From the NCBI RefSeq assembly GCF_002095385.1, contig NZ_MIPP01000003.1, positions 111,562-175,561 on the forward strand: a stretch of 64,000 nt of DNA, in the 5' to 3' direction. This DNA comes from Pantoea eucrina. GTDB lineage: Bacteria; Pseudomonadota; Gammaproteobacteria; Enterobacterales; Enterobacteriaceae. Positions 19,161-29,501 of this stretch are shown here, in pieces. The first letter of the stretch is position 1. Each line of letters opens with the position of its first letter. Below the pieces are notes generated by a model, which was not told the origin of the DNA, did not search any database, and saw only the letters and a program-made list of their open reading frames with translations. A program made the position numbers and the translations under genes.

Positions 19161-19227
19161 AAAGATAGACCACATTTTCGTTAACGTTTTGATAACAACC
19201 CGAAAGGGCACTGGGTGCTACAAACAA

Positions 19228-19256
19228 AAATGCCCCGACCTGAGTCGGGGCATTTC
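19228..19256 (-). terminator. Terminator downstream of the microprotein genes
   Basis: Ten-base-pair stem ATGCCCCGAC / GTCGGGGCAT with a CTGA loop, followed on the minus strand by TTTTTG. It separates the small genes upstream from acnA. Confidence 0.85.
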
Positions 19257-19283
19257 CATAAATTCGGTGATAAGAAGCGTCGG

Positions 19284-19367
19284 TTACATAAGAGCCCAGG
19301 CTGCCGCTGCCCAGAAGGCAAATGAGAAAGCATAAACGCTAAGCCATGAAAAAGTGGTTGTATTCAT
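19284..19367 (-). CDS. 27-residue membrane microprotein
   Basis: A very short frame, MNTTTFSWLSVYAFSFAFWA and seven more residues, mostly one hydrophobic helix rich in Phe, Trp and Ala. GGAAGGAG sits seven bases before the ATG, an excellent ribosome site, and a strong terminator follows 28 bases after the stop. Position between yciX and acnA corresponds to where E. coli carries a small membrane-protein gene (ymiC, recalled, not checked). Function unknown. Confidence 0.65.
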   Translation of the reverse strand: MNTTTFSWLSVYAFSFAFWAAAAWALM

Positions 19368-19530
19368 TCGTCACTCCTTCCCGGTTCTCGGGCTAAATTT
19401 TCTTTAATCTTCAGTAATCTACTGTCGACGCTTATTTGCAGTGTAAGGTCATGGGCTTTTTGCTGGCCCGCCGGAATAACCGGAAAAAAATCAAAGCAAC
19501 ATCAGATGCTAAAAATAAGTGCAACAACAA

Positions 19531-19710
19531 TTATTTGAGTTTTGGATCCATAAAAGATTCGATAAAGCTGCGCTGCTTGTCACTCAGATCCCAGGAAGCA
19601 GGAATCGCTACAGACTGCTCAGCAGCAGGAGCTTCTTTTGCTTTGCACGCAGGTGTATTTGGCTGCCGTGCAGTGACCGGATATTTACGACTGAGTGAGT
19701 TTGCCCACAT
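19531..19710 (-). CDS. yciX: YciX-like small protein
   Basis: A 59-residue soluble protein beginning MWANSLSRKYPVTARQPNTP and ending with SDKQRSFIESFMDPKLK. The position just after ymiA and before acnA, and the end segment, agree with E. coli YciX (about 55 residues). Four bases separate the ymiA stop from its ATG, so the two are coupled. Function is unknown; the C-terminal DKQRSFIE segment resembles short helical motifs. Confidence 0.7.
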   Translation of the reverse strand: MWANSLSRKYPVTARQPNTPACKAKEAPAAEQSVAIPASWDLSDKQRSFIESFMDPKLK

Positions 19711-19713
19711 GGC

Positions 19714-19872
19714 TTAGCCCCATAAACGCCAAATCATTAATGCCACCACTACCCAGAACAGCGCTGAAGCAGCGAAGACAGCCAACCAGGCTTTGCGACG
19801 GGTGTTACCGGTACGCTGAACCTTGGTGCTCTTAGCCCGGAAGTCGGGTTGTACAGTTATTCTCGTAGCCAT
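19714..19872 (-). CDS. ymiA: YmiA-like small membrane protein
   Basis: A 52-residue protein with a basic N-terminal half and one C-terminal transmembrane helix. RRKAWLAVFAASALFWVVVA then LMIWRLWG matches E. coli YmiA. It is too short for most gene finders. It is the first gene of a small operon with yciX and the 27-residue frame, lying between cysB and acnA. Function unknown. Confidence 0.8.
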   Translation of the reverse strand: MATRITVQPDFRAKSTKVQRTGNTRRKAWLAVFAASALFWVVVALMIWRLWG

Positions 19873-19893
19873 AGTTTTTGATAATCACTCTCA

Positions 19894-19987
19894 ACAAAAC
19901 GATTGATAACAACGATTAAGATTTAGGATGAATCCTAAACTTCTTAAGTCCAAAAATCCAGTTATTTTTATTGAGCACAACGATTAA
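19894..19987. repeat. Direct repeats and palindrome upstream of ymiA
   Basis: ACAACGATTAA occurs exactly at 19909-19919 and 19977-19987, with a variant AAACGATTGA near 19897. Between them TTTAGGAT-GA-ATCCTAAA (19922-19939) is an 18-base inverted repeat. The cluster lies 20-115 bases upstream of the ymiA start in an AT-rich gap, and looks like regulator binding sites. The regulator is unknown. Confidence 0.4.
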
Positions 19988-20161
19988 CGCTATTAATCAA
20001 AGCTTCGAAAACTGATTAGCCTTATTGAAACACAGACCTCAGAACTATTAAAAAAACGGCGACCGCAATTTGGGTTAAACAACAATTAGTACCACTTTAA
20101 ATTTGAGTTAAATAAGAAACCTCAGCAATAAAGCCCTTCTTCATCAGGTGTTAACTGGAGT

Positions 20162-20347
20162 ATGGGAATAATCCTGGCAGTGTGCAAAGAAGCGAACCGA
20201 AAAATGTGTACTGTTTCTCAATTAATTAATAACAATGAAAAAACCTGTGATGCATGTTTTATTTACAGAAAAATGTCAGCTTTTGTTGAACTACTGATGG
20301 CGCTAAGCGAGGGGAAACCTGAAGGTGCCCACTGGACACCCCGGTAA
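20162..20347 (+). CDS. Hypothetical 61-residue protein
   Basis: A possible small gene in the gap between ymiA and cysB, opposite in direction to both. It begins MGIILAVCKEANRKMCTVSQ, contains CDACF, and ends EGKPEGAHWTPR. CTGGAG is very close (three bases) to the ATG, shorter than ideal spacing. The upstream region is AT-rich. I do not recognise it; it may be a chance frame. Confidence 0.3.
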   Translation: MGIILAVCKEANRKMCTVSQLINNNEKTCDACFIYRKMSAFVELLMALSEGKPEGAHWTPR

Positions 20348-20364
20348 ATTCATGATTTGGCGAA

Positions 20365-21354
<990 letters not shown>

Positions 21355-21495
21355 TTAGCGACTAACGTGCATGCCGGCAGCCGCCCATGATGCAGATGTG
21401 AGGAACAGAGCGAATTGAGAATAGAAAAACTATAACAACTATATCAGTTTTTAACCGAATAAAGAACGTTAGGTTATAAGGCGGGGAAAGTAAAC

Positions 21496-21517
21496 GGGGC
21501 TGGCAGATGCCAGCCCC
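21496..21517 (-). terminator. Hairpin after topA
   Basis: Nine-base-pair stem GGGGCTGGC / GCCAGCCCC with an AGAT loop just beyond the topA stop. On the minus strand it is followed by GTTTACTTT, a poor T tract, so termination may be partial. Confidence 0.55.
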
Positions 21518-21523
21518 GGAGAG

Positions 21524-24121
21524 TTATTTTTTCGCTTCCTGCCATTTACCGTCAATATAGAACATTGACCAGCCAGTTGCTTTACCCTCTTTTTCAGACG
21601 AAACGTACTGCTGTTTTGTCTTGCGGCTAAAACGCACCAGGGTTTTATTTCCTTCCGGATCGGCTGCCGGTGCCTCTGCCAGATATTTAAGCTTTTCCGG
21701 CAGACGGTCAGCGAAGCGCTTCAGCTCTTCCACCAGCGGCGCGCGGGTCTCGCGCGATTTCGGGAACGTATTAGCCGCAAGGAAGACGCCGGCTGCTCCG
21801 TCACGCAGCACAAAATAGGCATCTGACTTCTCGCACGGCAGCTCAGGCAGCGGTACCGGATCCTCTTTCGGCGGCGCGACTTCGCCATTGCGCAGGATTT
21901 TACGGGTGTTTTTACACTCTTCGTTGGTACACGCCATATACTTGCCAAAGCGTCCCATTTTAAGGTGCATTTCCGACCCGCATTTCTCGCACTCGACTAT
22001 AGGGCCATCATAGCCCTTGATGCGAAACTCGCCCTGCTCAATTTCATAGCCATCGCACTCTGGATTGTTACCACAGACGTGCAGCTTGCGGCTGTTATCG
22101 ATCAGATAGCTGTCCATCGCGGTGCCGCACTTAACGCAGCGGCGGCGGGCACGTAACGCGTTGGTTTCCGCGTCGTCACCCTCCAGCACGTTCAGCACTT
22201 CGTTTTCCGGGATCAGATTGATGGTCTGCTTGCAGCGCTCTTTTGGCGGCAGGGCGTAGCCCGAACAGCCGAGGAATACGCCGGTGCTGGCCGTACGAAT
22301 GCCCATTTTGCGACCGCATGTCGGGCAGTCGATTGAGGTCAGCACCATCTGATTCGGCTGCATGCCGCCCTCTTCCGGATCTTTTTCAGCCTGCTCCAGC
22401 TGCTGGCTGAAGTCACTGAAGAAGGAGTCGAGAACGCCTTTCCACTGCGCCTGATTGTTGGCTACCTGATCGAGGCTGTTTTCCATATGAGCGGTGAAAT
22501 CGTAATTCATCAGCTCGCGGAAATTTTCTTCCAGCCGGTCGGTGACGATCTCACCCATCTTCTCAGCATAAAAACGACGGTTCTCAACGCGTACATAACC
22601 ACGATCCTGGATAGTGGAAATAATAGACGCGTAGGTTGAGGGACGGCCAATACCGCGCTTCTCCAGCTCGCGCACCAGCGACGCCTCGCTGAATCGCGCC
22701 GGAGGCTTGGTAAAATGCTGGCTCGGCTGCAGCGCAGTCAGATCCAGTATTTCCCCTACCGCTACTGGCGGCAGCGTCCTGTCTTCATCGTTTTTACGCA
22801 GCGCCGGCATAACGCGCGTCCAGCCATCAAAACGCAGCGTGCGGCCTTTTGCCTTGAGCCTGAATTCGGCTGCGCCTACGGTCAGCGTGGTGGAGTCATA
22901 TTTAGCCGGGACCATCTGACACGCCACAAACTGGCGCCAGATAAGCTGGTAAAGTTTTTGCGCATCCGCTTCCATATCTTTCAGCTGCTCAGCGCTTACG
23001 TTGACATCTGACGGGCGAATCGCTTCGTGCGCTTCCTGCGAATTATCTTTGCTGGTATAGGTCACCGGCGCTTCCGGCAGGTATTTTTTGCCGAACTCGC
23101 TGGCGACATAGTCGCGCGCCATGGCCACTGCATCCTGGCTCAGGTTCGTGGAGTCAGTACGCATGTAGGTGATGTGACCCGCTTCATAAAGCCGCTGCGC
23201 CATCATCATGGTTTTCTTCACGCCAAAGCCGAGACGTGTGCTCGCAGCCTGCTGCAGCGTTGAGGTAATAAAAGGTGCAGAAGGTTTGCTGCTGGTCGGT
23301 TTATCTTCACGATCCAGCACTTCATAACGCGCTTTTTCCAGTATCGCGACCGCCGCGAGCGTCTGCTCGCGGTTAACCGGACGAAACGCTTTGTCGCCCT
23401 GATGCGTCACCTGCATCGCCAGCGCATCGCCTTTTGGCGTAGCAAAATCTGCGTCGATCTCCCAGTACTCTTCTGGCACAAACGCTTTGATTTCGCGCTC
23501 GCGCTCAACCACCAGACGTACCGCTACCGACTGAACGCGTCCGGCAGAGAGACCGCGGGCGATCTTTTTCCACAGCAGAGGCGAAACCATATACCCCACA
23601 ACGCGATCCATAAAACGGCGCGCCTGCTGGGCATTAACCCGCTCGATATTCAGTTCACCCGGCTTTTCAAACGCCTGGCGAATCGCATTTTTGGTGATTT
23701 CATTAAACACCACCCGGCTGAAACGCTTGTCGTCGCCACCAATGACTTCACGCAGGTGCCAGGCAATGGCTTCTCCTTCGCGGTCAAGGTCGGTTGCGAG
23801 ATAGATATGATCGGCGTCAGCGGCCAGGCTCTTAAGTTCAGACACAACCTTCTCTTTGCCTGGCAGGATCTGATAATCAGCTTCCCAGCCATGCCACGGA
23901 TCAACACCCATTCGGTTGACCAGCGCCGCCTTTTCATCTTTTTTAACTTTTTTCCCGGTTTTTACCTTCTCACCGTCAGTACTTTTACGGGTCGTTGAAC
24001 CACTGGTCGGCAAATCGCGGATATGACCGACGCTGGATTTCACCACGTAGTCATTACCGAGGTATTTATTGATTGTTTTGGCCTTTGCCGGGGACTCAAC
24101 GATAACGAGTGCTTTACCCAT
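21524..24121 (-). CDS. topA: DNA topoisomerase I
   Basis: An 865-residue type IA topoisomerase, same length as E. coli TopA; it relaxes negative supercoils. Order: Toprim domain with the acidic triad in [17 protein letters not shown], the catalytic tyrosine in [16 protein letters not shown] near 319, the gate region [23 protein letters not shown] sequence, then C-terminal zinc ribbons ([36 protein letters not shown]). The start is placed at 24121 ([20 protein letters not shown]); a frame up to 24238 adds 39 residues not in the family. Confidence 0.98.
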   Translation of the reverse strand: MGKALVIVESPAKAKTINKYLGNDYVVKSSVGHIRDLPTSGSTTRKSTDGEKVKTGKKVKKDEKAALVNRMGVDPWHGWEADYQILPGKEKVVSELKSLAADADHIYLATDLDREGEAIAWHLREVIGGDDKRFSRVVFNEITKNAIRQAFEKPGELNIERVNAQQARRFMDRVVGYMVSPLLWKKIARGLSAGRVQSVAVRLVVEREREIKAFVPEEYWEIDADFATPKGDALAMQVTHQGDKAFRPVNREQTLAAVAILEKARYEVLDREDKPTSSKPSAPFITSTLQQAASTRLGFGVKKTMMMAQRLYEAGHITYMRTDSTNLSQDAVAMARDYVASEFGKKYLPEAPVTYTSKDNSQEAHEAIRPSDVNVSAEQLKDMEADAQKLYQLIWRQFVACQMVPAKYDSTTLTVGAAEFRLKAKGRTLRFDGWTRVMPALRKNDEDRTLPPVAVGEILDLTALQPSQHFTKPPARFSEASLVRELEKRGIGRPSTYASIISTIQDRGYVRVENRRFYAEKMGEIVTDRLEENFRELMNYDFTAHMENSLDQVANNQAQWKGVLDSFFSDFSQQLEQAEKDPEEGGMQPNQMVLTSIDCPTCGRKMGIRTASTGVFLGCSGYALPPKERCKQTINLIPENEVLNVLEGDDAETNALRARRRCVKCGTAMDSYLIDNSRKLHVCGNNPECDGYEIEQGEFRIKGYDGPIVECEKCGSEMHLKMGRFGKYMACTNEECKNTRKILRNGEVAPPKEDPVPLPELPCEKSDAYFVLRDGAAGVFLAANTFPKSRETRAPLVEELKRFADRLPEKLKYLAEAPAADPEGNKTLVRFSRKTKQQYVSSEKEGKATGWSMFYIDGKWQEAKK

Positions 24122-24558
24122 ATGTACCTTTACCTGATTGAAACGTCCTGATAAACGGGAGAGGATTAATGCCCCAAAACCCAGTGGGTTTAATATTGCT
24201 GCCAGCAATCTGATTTTCAAGCTGGCGGGGACTGCCACTATTCAGTTTAAAACGGTGTGCGCAACCTTATGATTAACTACACTTTTTCCGCCTGACATCA
24301 TCACACATCCTGGTGTGAACTCCCTGAAAGCTGAATCGCCCACACTCTACCTGATAAAATCTGATACGCAACTTAAATAGCACTCTGTTTAATTTTGCGC
24401 CAGCTGCAGGCGTGAACACGGATAAGTGGCAACAGAATGGCAGGTAATATAGAAGGAGAAAATGCGCTGTCAAAAAAAGTCGGATAATTCGGGACAAAAA
24501 TGGAATTCATTTCACAACCCGGCCGAAGTAAATGGGACTCACCCGTTGCTAAGCATAA
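24122..24558. other. Intergenic region between topA and sohB
   Basis: About 440 bases. It must contain the topA promoters (minus strand). E. coli has yciN in this interval; no frame resembling YciN is present here. No RNA gene or repeat was recognised. Confidence 0.5.
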
Positions 24559-24583
24559 AAAACCCGGCCGGAGCCGGGTTTCT
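24559..24583 (-). terminator. Terminator after sohB
   Basis: Stem AAACCCGGC / GCCGGGTTT with a CGGA loop next to the sohB stop; on the minus strand it runs into TTTTATGC. Confidence 0.8.
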
Positions 24584-24584
24584 G

Positions 24585-25631
24585 TTACAGCAGAGGCTTT
24601 TCGCCACGCTGCCAGATTTTTAGCAACAGCCGTTCTGCCGCCTGGCTGGCGCTGCCGGTAAAACGATCCATCATCTTTTTCTTACGCGCATACTGTACGC
24701 CCAGCACGGTGAAGCGCTCCATATGCCGGATAATCAGGGCATCACTGGTGCCGATTTCATCAATCAGACCCAGTTCAAGCGCCTGCTGCCCATACCAGTG
24801 TTCGCCGGTCGCTACCCGGTTCATATCCAGCGACGGACGCATTTGCTGCACAAAGCCCTTAAACAGCTGATGCGTTTCATCCAGATCGTGCTGGAACTTC
24901 TCACGCCCCTCTTCGGTATTTTCACCAAACAGCGTCAGGGTACGTTTGTACTGGCCTGCAGTATGCAGCTCCACGTCAATATCATTGCGCTTCAGCAGCC
25001 GGTTGAAGTTGGGGATCTGCGCCACAACGCCGATTGAACCGATAATGGAGAACGGCGCGGCGACAATGCGATCTGCCACACAGGCCATCATATATCCGCC
25101 GCTGGCGGCCACTTTATCTACGGCGGCGGTCAGGCGCAGACCCGCGTCGCGCAGGCGCTGCAGCTGCGACGCTGCCAGACCGTAGCCATGCACCACCCCG
25201 CCCGGGCTTTCAAGCCGCAGCAGGACTTCATCACCCGGTTGCGCTACGGCCAGTACAGCGGATACTTCTTCACGCAGGGAGGCGACTTCACCCGCGTCCA
25301 TGCTGCCTTTAAAGCCAAGCACATAGAGTACCGGCTTCGCGGTTTCAGTGACGCCGTTTTTTGCGTTGCGCTTCTCTGTTTTCGCTTTCAGCTTCTCTTC
25401 TTTTTTATGCTGTTTCAGCCAGACTTTTTGTACCTGCGGCTTCATTTTAGCCAGCTGCAGATCCTCTTTTATCTGACGATACTCATCATCCAGATGCGTC
25501 ACCTGCAGCTGACCGGCGTGATGACGTTTGCGCAGCGCAGCATTCAGTATGATAAATACTACGGCCGCAATGGCGATCACTACCGTGACAGCCTTGGCCA
25601 GGAAGAGCCCATAGCTGGAGAAAAAATCCAT
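24585..25631 (-). CDS. sohB: SohB, S49-family periplasmic serine protease
   Basis: A 348-residue signal-peptide-peptidase-A-like protease (E. coli SohB 349). An N-terminal membrane anchor (about 8-28) precedes a basic linker rich in Lys (KKEEKLKAKTEKRNAKNG), then the S49 fold with the nucleophile serine in KVAASGGYMMACVAD and the general-base lysine in HTAGQYKRTLTLFGENT. E. coli SohB is a multicopy suppressor of htrA loss. It is divergent from yciK. Confidence 0.95.
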   Translation of the reverse strand: MDFFSSYGLFLAKAVTVVIAIAAVVFIILNAALRKRHHAGQLQVTHLDDEYRQIKEDLQLAKMKPQVQKVWLKQHKKEEKLKAKTEKRNAKNGVTETAKPVLYVLGFKGSMDAGEVASLREEVSAVLAVAQPGDEVLLRLESPGGVVHGYGLAASQLQRLRDAGLRLTAAVDKVAASGGYMMACVADRIVAAPFSIIGSIGVVAQIPNFNRLLKRNDIDVELHTAGQYKRTLTLFGENTEEGREKFQHDLDETHQLFKGFVQQMRPSLDMNRVATGEHWYGQQALELGLIDEIGTSDALIIRHMERFTVLGVQYARKKKMMDRFTGSASQAAERLLLKIWQRGEKPLL

Positions 25632-25806
25632 TCTGCCGCCTTATTAAACAGTGAATTACAATTAACAGCTGAGTGTAACTGCTTTAACCCGGTTCGTCGC
25701 CTGAAAAGCCCGCAGGCGGCACAGAATGCTCCTCTGTTGCATTGCACCGGCTGGCGAATTCAGGCATAAAGCCATAAACCTCTACCACTGACTGAAGGAG
25801 ATTGCT

Positions 25807-26571
25807 GTGCACTATCAGCCTAAAGGCGATCTACTCGAAAACCGCATTATTCTGGTTACCGGCGCATCAGACGGCATTGGCCGGGAAGCGGCGCTGACCT
25901 ATGCCCGCTACGGCGCCCGCGTTATCCTGCTCGGACGTAACGCCGTTACCCTGCAGCAGACAGAAGCGGCGATTAACCAGCTTAATAAGCAGCCCGCCAG
26001 CTCATACCTGCTGGATCTCGCGACCGCCACGCCTGAATCATGTCAGCAGCTGGCCGCGCAGATTGCTGAGCGCGTGCCGCGTCTGGACGGCGTGCTGCAT
26101 AACGCCGGTATTCTGGGTGAAATTGTTCCGCTGGCCGATCTTGAGCCGGCCCTCTGGCGCGAGGTGATGCAGATCAACCTGGATGCCACCTTTTATCTGA
26201 CGCAGGCTCTGCTGCCGCTGTTGCTGAACTCAGAGGCGGGATCGCTGGTATTCACTACCTCCAGCGTAGGCCGCACCGGGCGCGCCGGCTGGGGCGCTTA
26301 CGCCGTCTCTAAATTTGCCACTGAAGGCATGATGCAGGTGCTCGCCGATGAGTATAAAAACCACGCCCTGCGCGTAAACTGTATCAATCCCGGCGGCACG
26401 CGTACGAAGATGCGCGCCAGCGCGTTTCCGGAGGAGGATGCAAACCTGCTGAAAACTCCGGCCGATTTAATGCCGCTTTATCTCTACCTGATGGGCGATG
26501 ATAGCCGGCGTAAAACGGGCATGAGCTTCGATGCTCAGCCCGGACGTAAAGCGGGTCCGGCCAGCGCATGA
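25807..26571 (+). CDS. yciK: YciK, short-chain dehydrogenase/reductase
   Basis: A 254-residue classical SDR (E. coli YciK 252). The NAD(P)-binding TGASDGIGREA, the NAG motif HNAGILGE and the catalytic YAVSKFAT (Tyr-x3-Lys) with the serine in TTSSVGR are all in place. The start GTGCACTATCAG versus ATG: the coding frame begins with a GTG-like context at 25807 reading (M)HYQPKGDLLENR, with AAGGAG at normal spacing upstream. The substrate is unknown. The stop overlaps the btuR start by four bases. Confidence 0.95.
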   Translation: MHYQPKGDLLENRIILVTGASDGIGREAALTYARYGARVILLGRNAVTLQQTEAAINQLNKQPASSYLLDLATATPESCQQLAAQIAERVPRLDGVLHNAGILGEIVPLADLEPALWREVMQINLDATFYLTQALLPLLLNSEAGSLVFTTSSVGRTGRAGWGAYAVSKFATEGMMQVLADEYKNHALRVNCINPGGTRTKMRASAFPEEDANLLKTPADLMPLYLYLMGDDSRRKTGMSFDAQPGRKAGPASA

Positions 26572-27155
26572 GCGATCGCCATCAGCAACGTCAGCAGCGC
26601 CTGAAAGAGCAGGTTGACGCGCGCATCGCTGCGGCGACAGAACATCGCGGTATCGTTATGGTATTTACCGGTAACGGTAAGGGAAAAACCACGGCGGCTT
26701 TCGGTACGGCGCTGCGCGCCTGCGGCCACGGAAAAAAGGTGGCAGTGGTACAGTTCATTAAGGGGGAGTGGCCCAACGGCGAGCGTAATCTGCTGGCGCA
26801 GCACGGGGTTGAGTTTCAGGTAATGGCCACCGGATTTACCTGGGAGACCCAGAGCCGCAGCACGGATACGATCGCCTGCCAGCAGGTCTGGGAGCAGGCA
26901 CAACGCATGCTGGCTGATAGCGATGTTGACCTGGTGATCCTTGATGAAATCACCTATATGGTGAGCATGGATTATCTGGATCTGGAGGCGCTGATGCTTG
27001 CTCTGCAACAGCGTCCGTCTGCGCAAAGCGTGATTATTACCGGACGCGGCTGTCACCGGCGCCTGCTGGAGCTGGCAGATACCGTGACTGAGATGCGCCC
27101 GGTAAAACATGCCTTTGATGCCGGCATCCAGGCGCAACAGGGAATTGACTGGTAG
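26568..27155 (+). CDS. btuR: Cob(I)alamin adenosyltransferase
   Basis: A 195-residue CobO/BtuR-type enzyme (E. coli 196) that transfers adenosyl from ATP to cobalt of corrinoids. The P-loop variant GNGKGKTTAAFGTALRA, VQFIKGEWPNGERNLL and ILDEITYMVSMDYLD are diagnostic. ATGA overlap with yciK shows translational coupling. The same pair occurs in E. coli. Confidence 0.96.
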   Translation: MSDRHQQRQQRLKEQVDARIAAATEHRGIVMVFTGNGKGKTTAAFGTALRACGHGKKVAVVQFIKGEWPNGERNLLAQHGVEFQVMATGFTWETQSRSTDTIACQQVWEQAQRMLADSDVDLVILDEITYMVSMDYLDLEALMLALQQRPSAQSVIITGRGCHRRLLELADTVTEMRPVKHAFDAGIQAQQGIDW

Positions 27156-27174
27156 CCGCTGCCGGGGCAGCGGC
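27155..27174. terminator. Hairpin between convergent btuR and rluB
   Basis: GCCGCTGC / GCAGCGGC with a CGGG loop, beginning at the btuR stop. There is no T tract on either strand, so it may protect 3' ends or give weak termination rather than act as a standard terminator. Confidence 0.3.
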
Positions 27175-27183
27175 ACACAGCCA

Positions 27184-28059
27184 TCAGGCGCCGCGTTTGC
27201 TGCTGCGGCGCTGAGTGGTATTGCCGGCGCTGCTGTGACGCTTCACTGCGCGGCGGATCTGATTCGCTTTGGTGCGACGGCGATCTTTCTCAACGGCAAC
27301 TTTGGTAACGGTCTCTTCCGGCATGCCCACCAGCTTACGCAGGTAGTTTACCGCCGGCAGCTCCATCTCCATCCAGCCGCCGCGCGGCAGGCCTTTTGGC
27401 AGCTGAATATCACCATAACGCACGCGCATCAGGCGGCTAACCTGAACGCCTACCGCTTCCCATAAACGACGCACTTCGCGGTTGCGTCCTTCGGTAAGGG
27501 TAACGTTGTACCACTGATTGATCCCTTCACCGCCAGCAAACTTAATGGTTTTAAAGGCAGCCGGGCCATCTTCCAGCTGAACGCCCTTGCTCAGCAGACG
27601 CACTTTATCGTCACCCACTTCGCCAAAAACACGCACCGCATATTCGCGTTCAACTTCGCGACTTGGATGCATCAGACGGTTAGCCAGTTCCCCATCGGTA
27701 GTGAACAGCAGCAGACCGCAGGTGTTAACGTCCAGACGACCCACTGCCACCCAGCGCGATCCACGCAGGCGCGGCAGGCGGTCAAACACGGTTGGGCGCC
27801 CTTCCGGATCGTTACGGGTACAAAGCTCCCCTTCCGGCTTGTAATAAGCCAGCACGCGGCACACTTCCGTAGTGGACTCGGCAATAGAGACCAGGTGACC
27901 ATCAATACGAATTTTCAGGCTTTTGTCATTTTCAATGCGATCGCCCAGCGTGGCCAGTTTGCCATCTACGCTGACGCGTCCGGCGGAAATCATGGTTTCG
28001 ATTTCGCGGCGCGAGCCGTGACCGGCGCGCGCTAATACTTTCTGTAATTTTTCGCTCAT
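27184..28059 (-). CDS. rluB: RluB, 23S rRNA pseudouridine(2605) synthase
   Basis: A 291-residue enzyme, same length as E. coli RluB. An N-terminal S4 RNA-binding domain ([19 protein letters not shown]) is followed by the RsuA-type catalytic domain with the catalytic aspartate in [20 protein letters not shown] and the segment [17 protein letters not shown]. The tail is strongly basic ([18 protein letters not shown]), as usual. The start at 28059 gives MSEKLQK; a frame 22 codons longer has no family support. Confidence 0.96.
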   Translation of the reverse strand: MSEKLQKVLARAGHGSRREIETMISAGRVSVDGKLATLGDRIENDKSLKIRIDGHLVSIAESTTEVCRVLAYYKPEGELCTRNDPEGRPTVFDRLPRLRGSRWVAVGRLDVNTCGLLLFTTDGELANRLMHPSREVEREYAVRVFGEVGDDKVRLLSKGVQLEDGPAAFKTIKFAGGEGINQWYNVTLTEGRNREVRRLWEAVGVQVSRLMRVRYGDIQLPKGLPRGGWMEMELPAVNYLRKLVGMPEETVTKVAVEKDRRRTKANQIRRAVKRHSSAGNTTQRRSSKRGA

Positions 28060-28836
28060 GGAGCTGCCTCGTTGTCGCCTTCCCAGGCGTCGTGGTAAGA
28101 ATGGGTAAGACAGCGGGATTACCACGTCCTCTGTCAGAAACTGTTAACGTTGCGCATCAATCTGACCGGATGCAAACGGCCTGCGATTTTACACCAGCTA
28201 AGGTTGCGTTAACACCTTTAACTTTGCTGCCGATAATAGCCGGCCGGCGTTTTCCCGCCTCTGCCGGTTTTGCCGTTCATGACGACAGGCGTTTTTATCC
28301 CTGACACTCTCCTGTTTACAGCCTGGTCAATGACCTGGCGATAGAGAAGCTCGTATTATATTGATGCCTGATGAGCCCGACCGGGGAAATCGCTTTAAAG
28401 CAATGAACCCGCTAAAACCGTTCAGGCCCCGGCTGCACGTCAAAATAGTGCTATCGCTTACGAAAACCACACAATCATCTACCCAATCAGCTTAAAACAA
28501 AATTTCACCTCGCCCTGAGTGGGTTGTGCGTATGATCCGCGCTACAGGTTGGTTTAAGGCTCTATATTCTGTTTTATTGCCATCTATTAGCGCGCTGAAT
28601 TTGTGCATAAATAAAAGCGGTGTAAAATAAAGCAGCAGGCCAGATGTAGATTCGAAGAAATATTATTTTATTAAGCCTAAAGCTATTTATAACAAATTAT
28701 TAACGTCACTCTGCATGACGGCTGTTTTAACGGAAAATATCCCGTCTATATGCCCGTACAGGCTGACATAATTAATTAGCGTGTCTGCTCTCCTCACCAG
28801 GGATGTTACTGACGCGCCTTAAAGAAGATCGTAATA
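28060..28836. other. Intergenic region between rluB and the protease-like gene
   Basis: About 780 bases without a convincing frame. It turns AT-rich towards 28600-28800. It should hold the rluB promoter on the minus strand and that of the lipoprotein gene on the plus strand. A TATGAT hexamer at 28531 could be a -10 box but lacks a clear -35. E. coli yciQ, expected near here, is missing. Confidence 0.5.
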
Positions 28837-29478
28837 ATGAAAATAACCGTACTTTGCCCGGCGCTGTTCGCGCTGGCGCTGACCGGTTGTTCCGTTGGAC
28901 AGACTGAATACAGCAAAGCGGCGCTTGAACATGTTGATATGAGCGTAACAGGCGTGCCGACAGTGCTGGGTTTGGGTGTTCTCGGTACAACTATTCCCCT
29001 TACGCCGGAGTACAGCCTGACAGCGGCGCACGTTGCTAAAACGTCTGTGCAGCGCGTTAAGGCCTATCATCCTTATTGCGACGTTGCGATTATTTATCAT
29101 AAAAATAGTCCTGATACGCTGGCCAGGTTTCGTACCAGCGCGCCCGGAGAAGCGATTAAAATGTATGGCTACAGTTTTATTTCTGCCATGCCGGTTGAAT
29201 CGAGCGGCGTTAATTTGGCGCGCACGGCTATTACTAATCGCTGGAATAAAAAACCCTGTATGGCAATGGCATCTAATGCGGGTGTGACTCAGGGAATGTC
29301 AGGCGGCGCGGTCTATAACAGTGATGAAACCATTGCCGGAGTGATTGTGGGATACAGTCATGAAATTGCGAACAGACGTAGCAGAAAAGTGATCCTTAAA
29401 GATGTGTCACTCTATATTCCCTATGGCGATTTTAAGCGCTGGCTTGAGCGCAATCTCAGCCAGGCGCCTGTTACGTAG
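28837..29478 (+). CDS. Trypsin-like serine protease domain lipoprotein
   Basis: A 213-residue protein with a lipoprotein signal peptide (MKITVLCPALFALALTGC, lipobox LTGC, cysteine 18) and a chymotrypsin-fold core. The triad is visible as His in LTAAHVAKT, Asp in YCDVAIIYHK and Ser in GMSGGAVYNS, with GVIVGYSHE beyond. It is short for a trypsin-like protein, and there is no PDZ domain. It should sit in the periplasm on a membrane. It occupies the place of yciQ in E. coli, in an AT-rich neighbourhood, so it may be an acquired gene. The Shine-Dalgarno is weak (AAGAAG). Confidence 0.75.
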   Translation: MKITVLCPALFALALTGCSVGQTEYSKAALEHVDMSVTGVPTVLGLGVLGTTIPLTPEYSLTAAHVAKTSVQRVKAYHPYCDVAIIYHKNSPDTLARFRTSAPGEAIKMYGYSFISAMPVESSGVNLARTAITNRWNKKPCMAMASNAGVTQGMSGGAVYNSDETIAGVIVGYSHEIANRRSRKVILKDVSLYIPYGDFKRWLERNLSQAPVT

Positions 29479-29501
29479 CGACACCTGGCCTGGCCGGGCG
29501 A

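Noticed and set aside
24122..24238. N-terminal extension of topA to 24238
   Set aside because: The extra 39 residues are not part of Top[16 protein letters not shown] at 24121 is the conserved start.
28366..28420. CTGATGAG followed by a short GC stem and GAAA, resembling a hammerhead ribozyme core
   Set aside because: An extra G separates the core from stem II, the expected base before the cleavage site is G instead of A, C or T, and stems I and III do not form.
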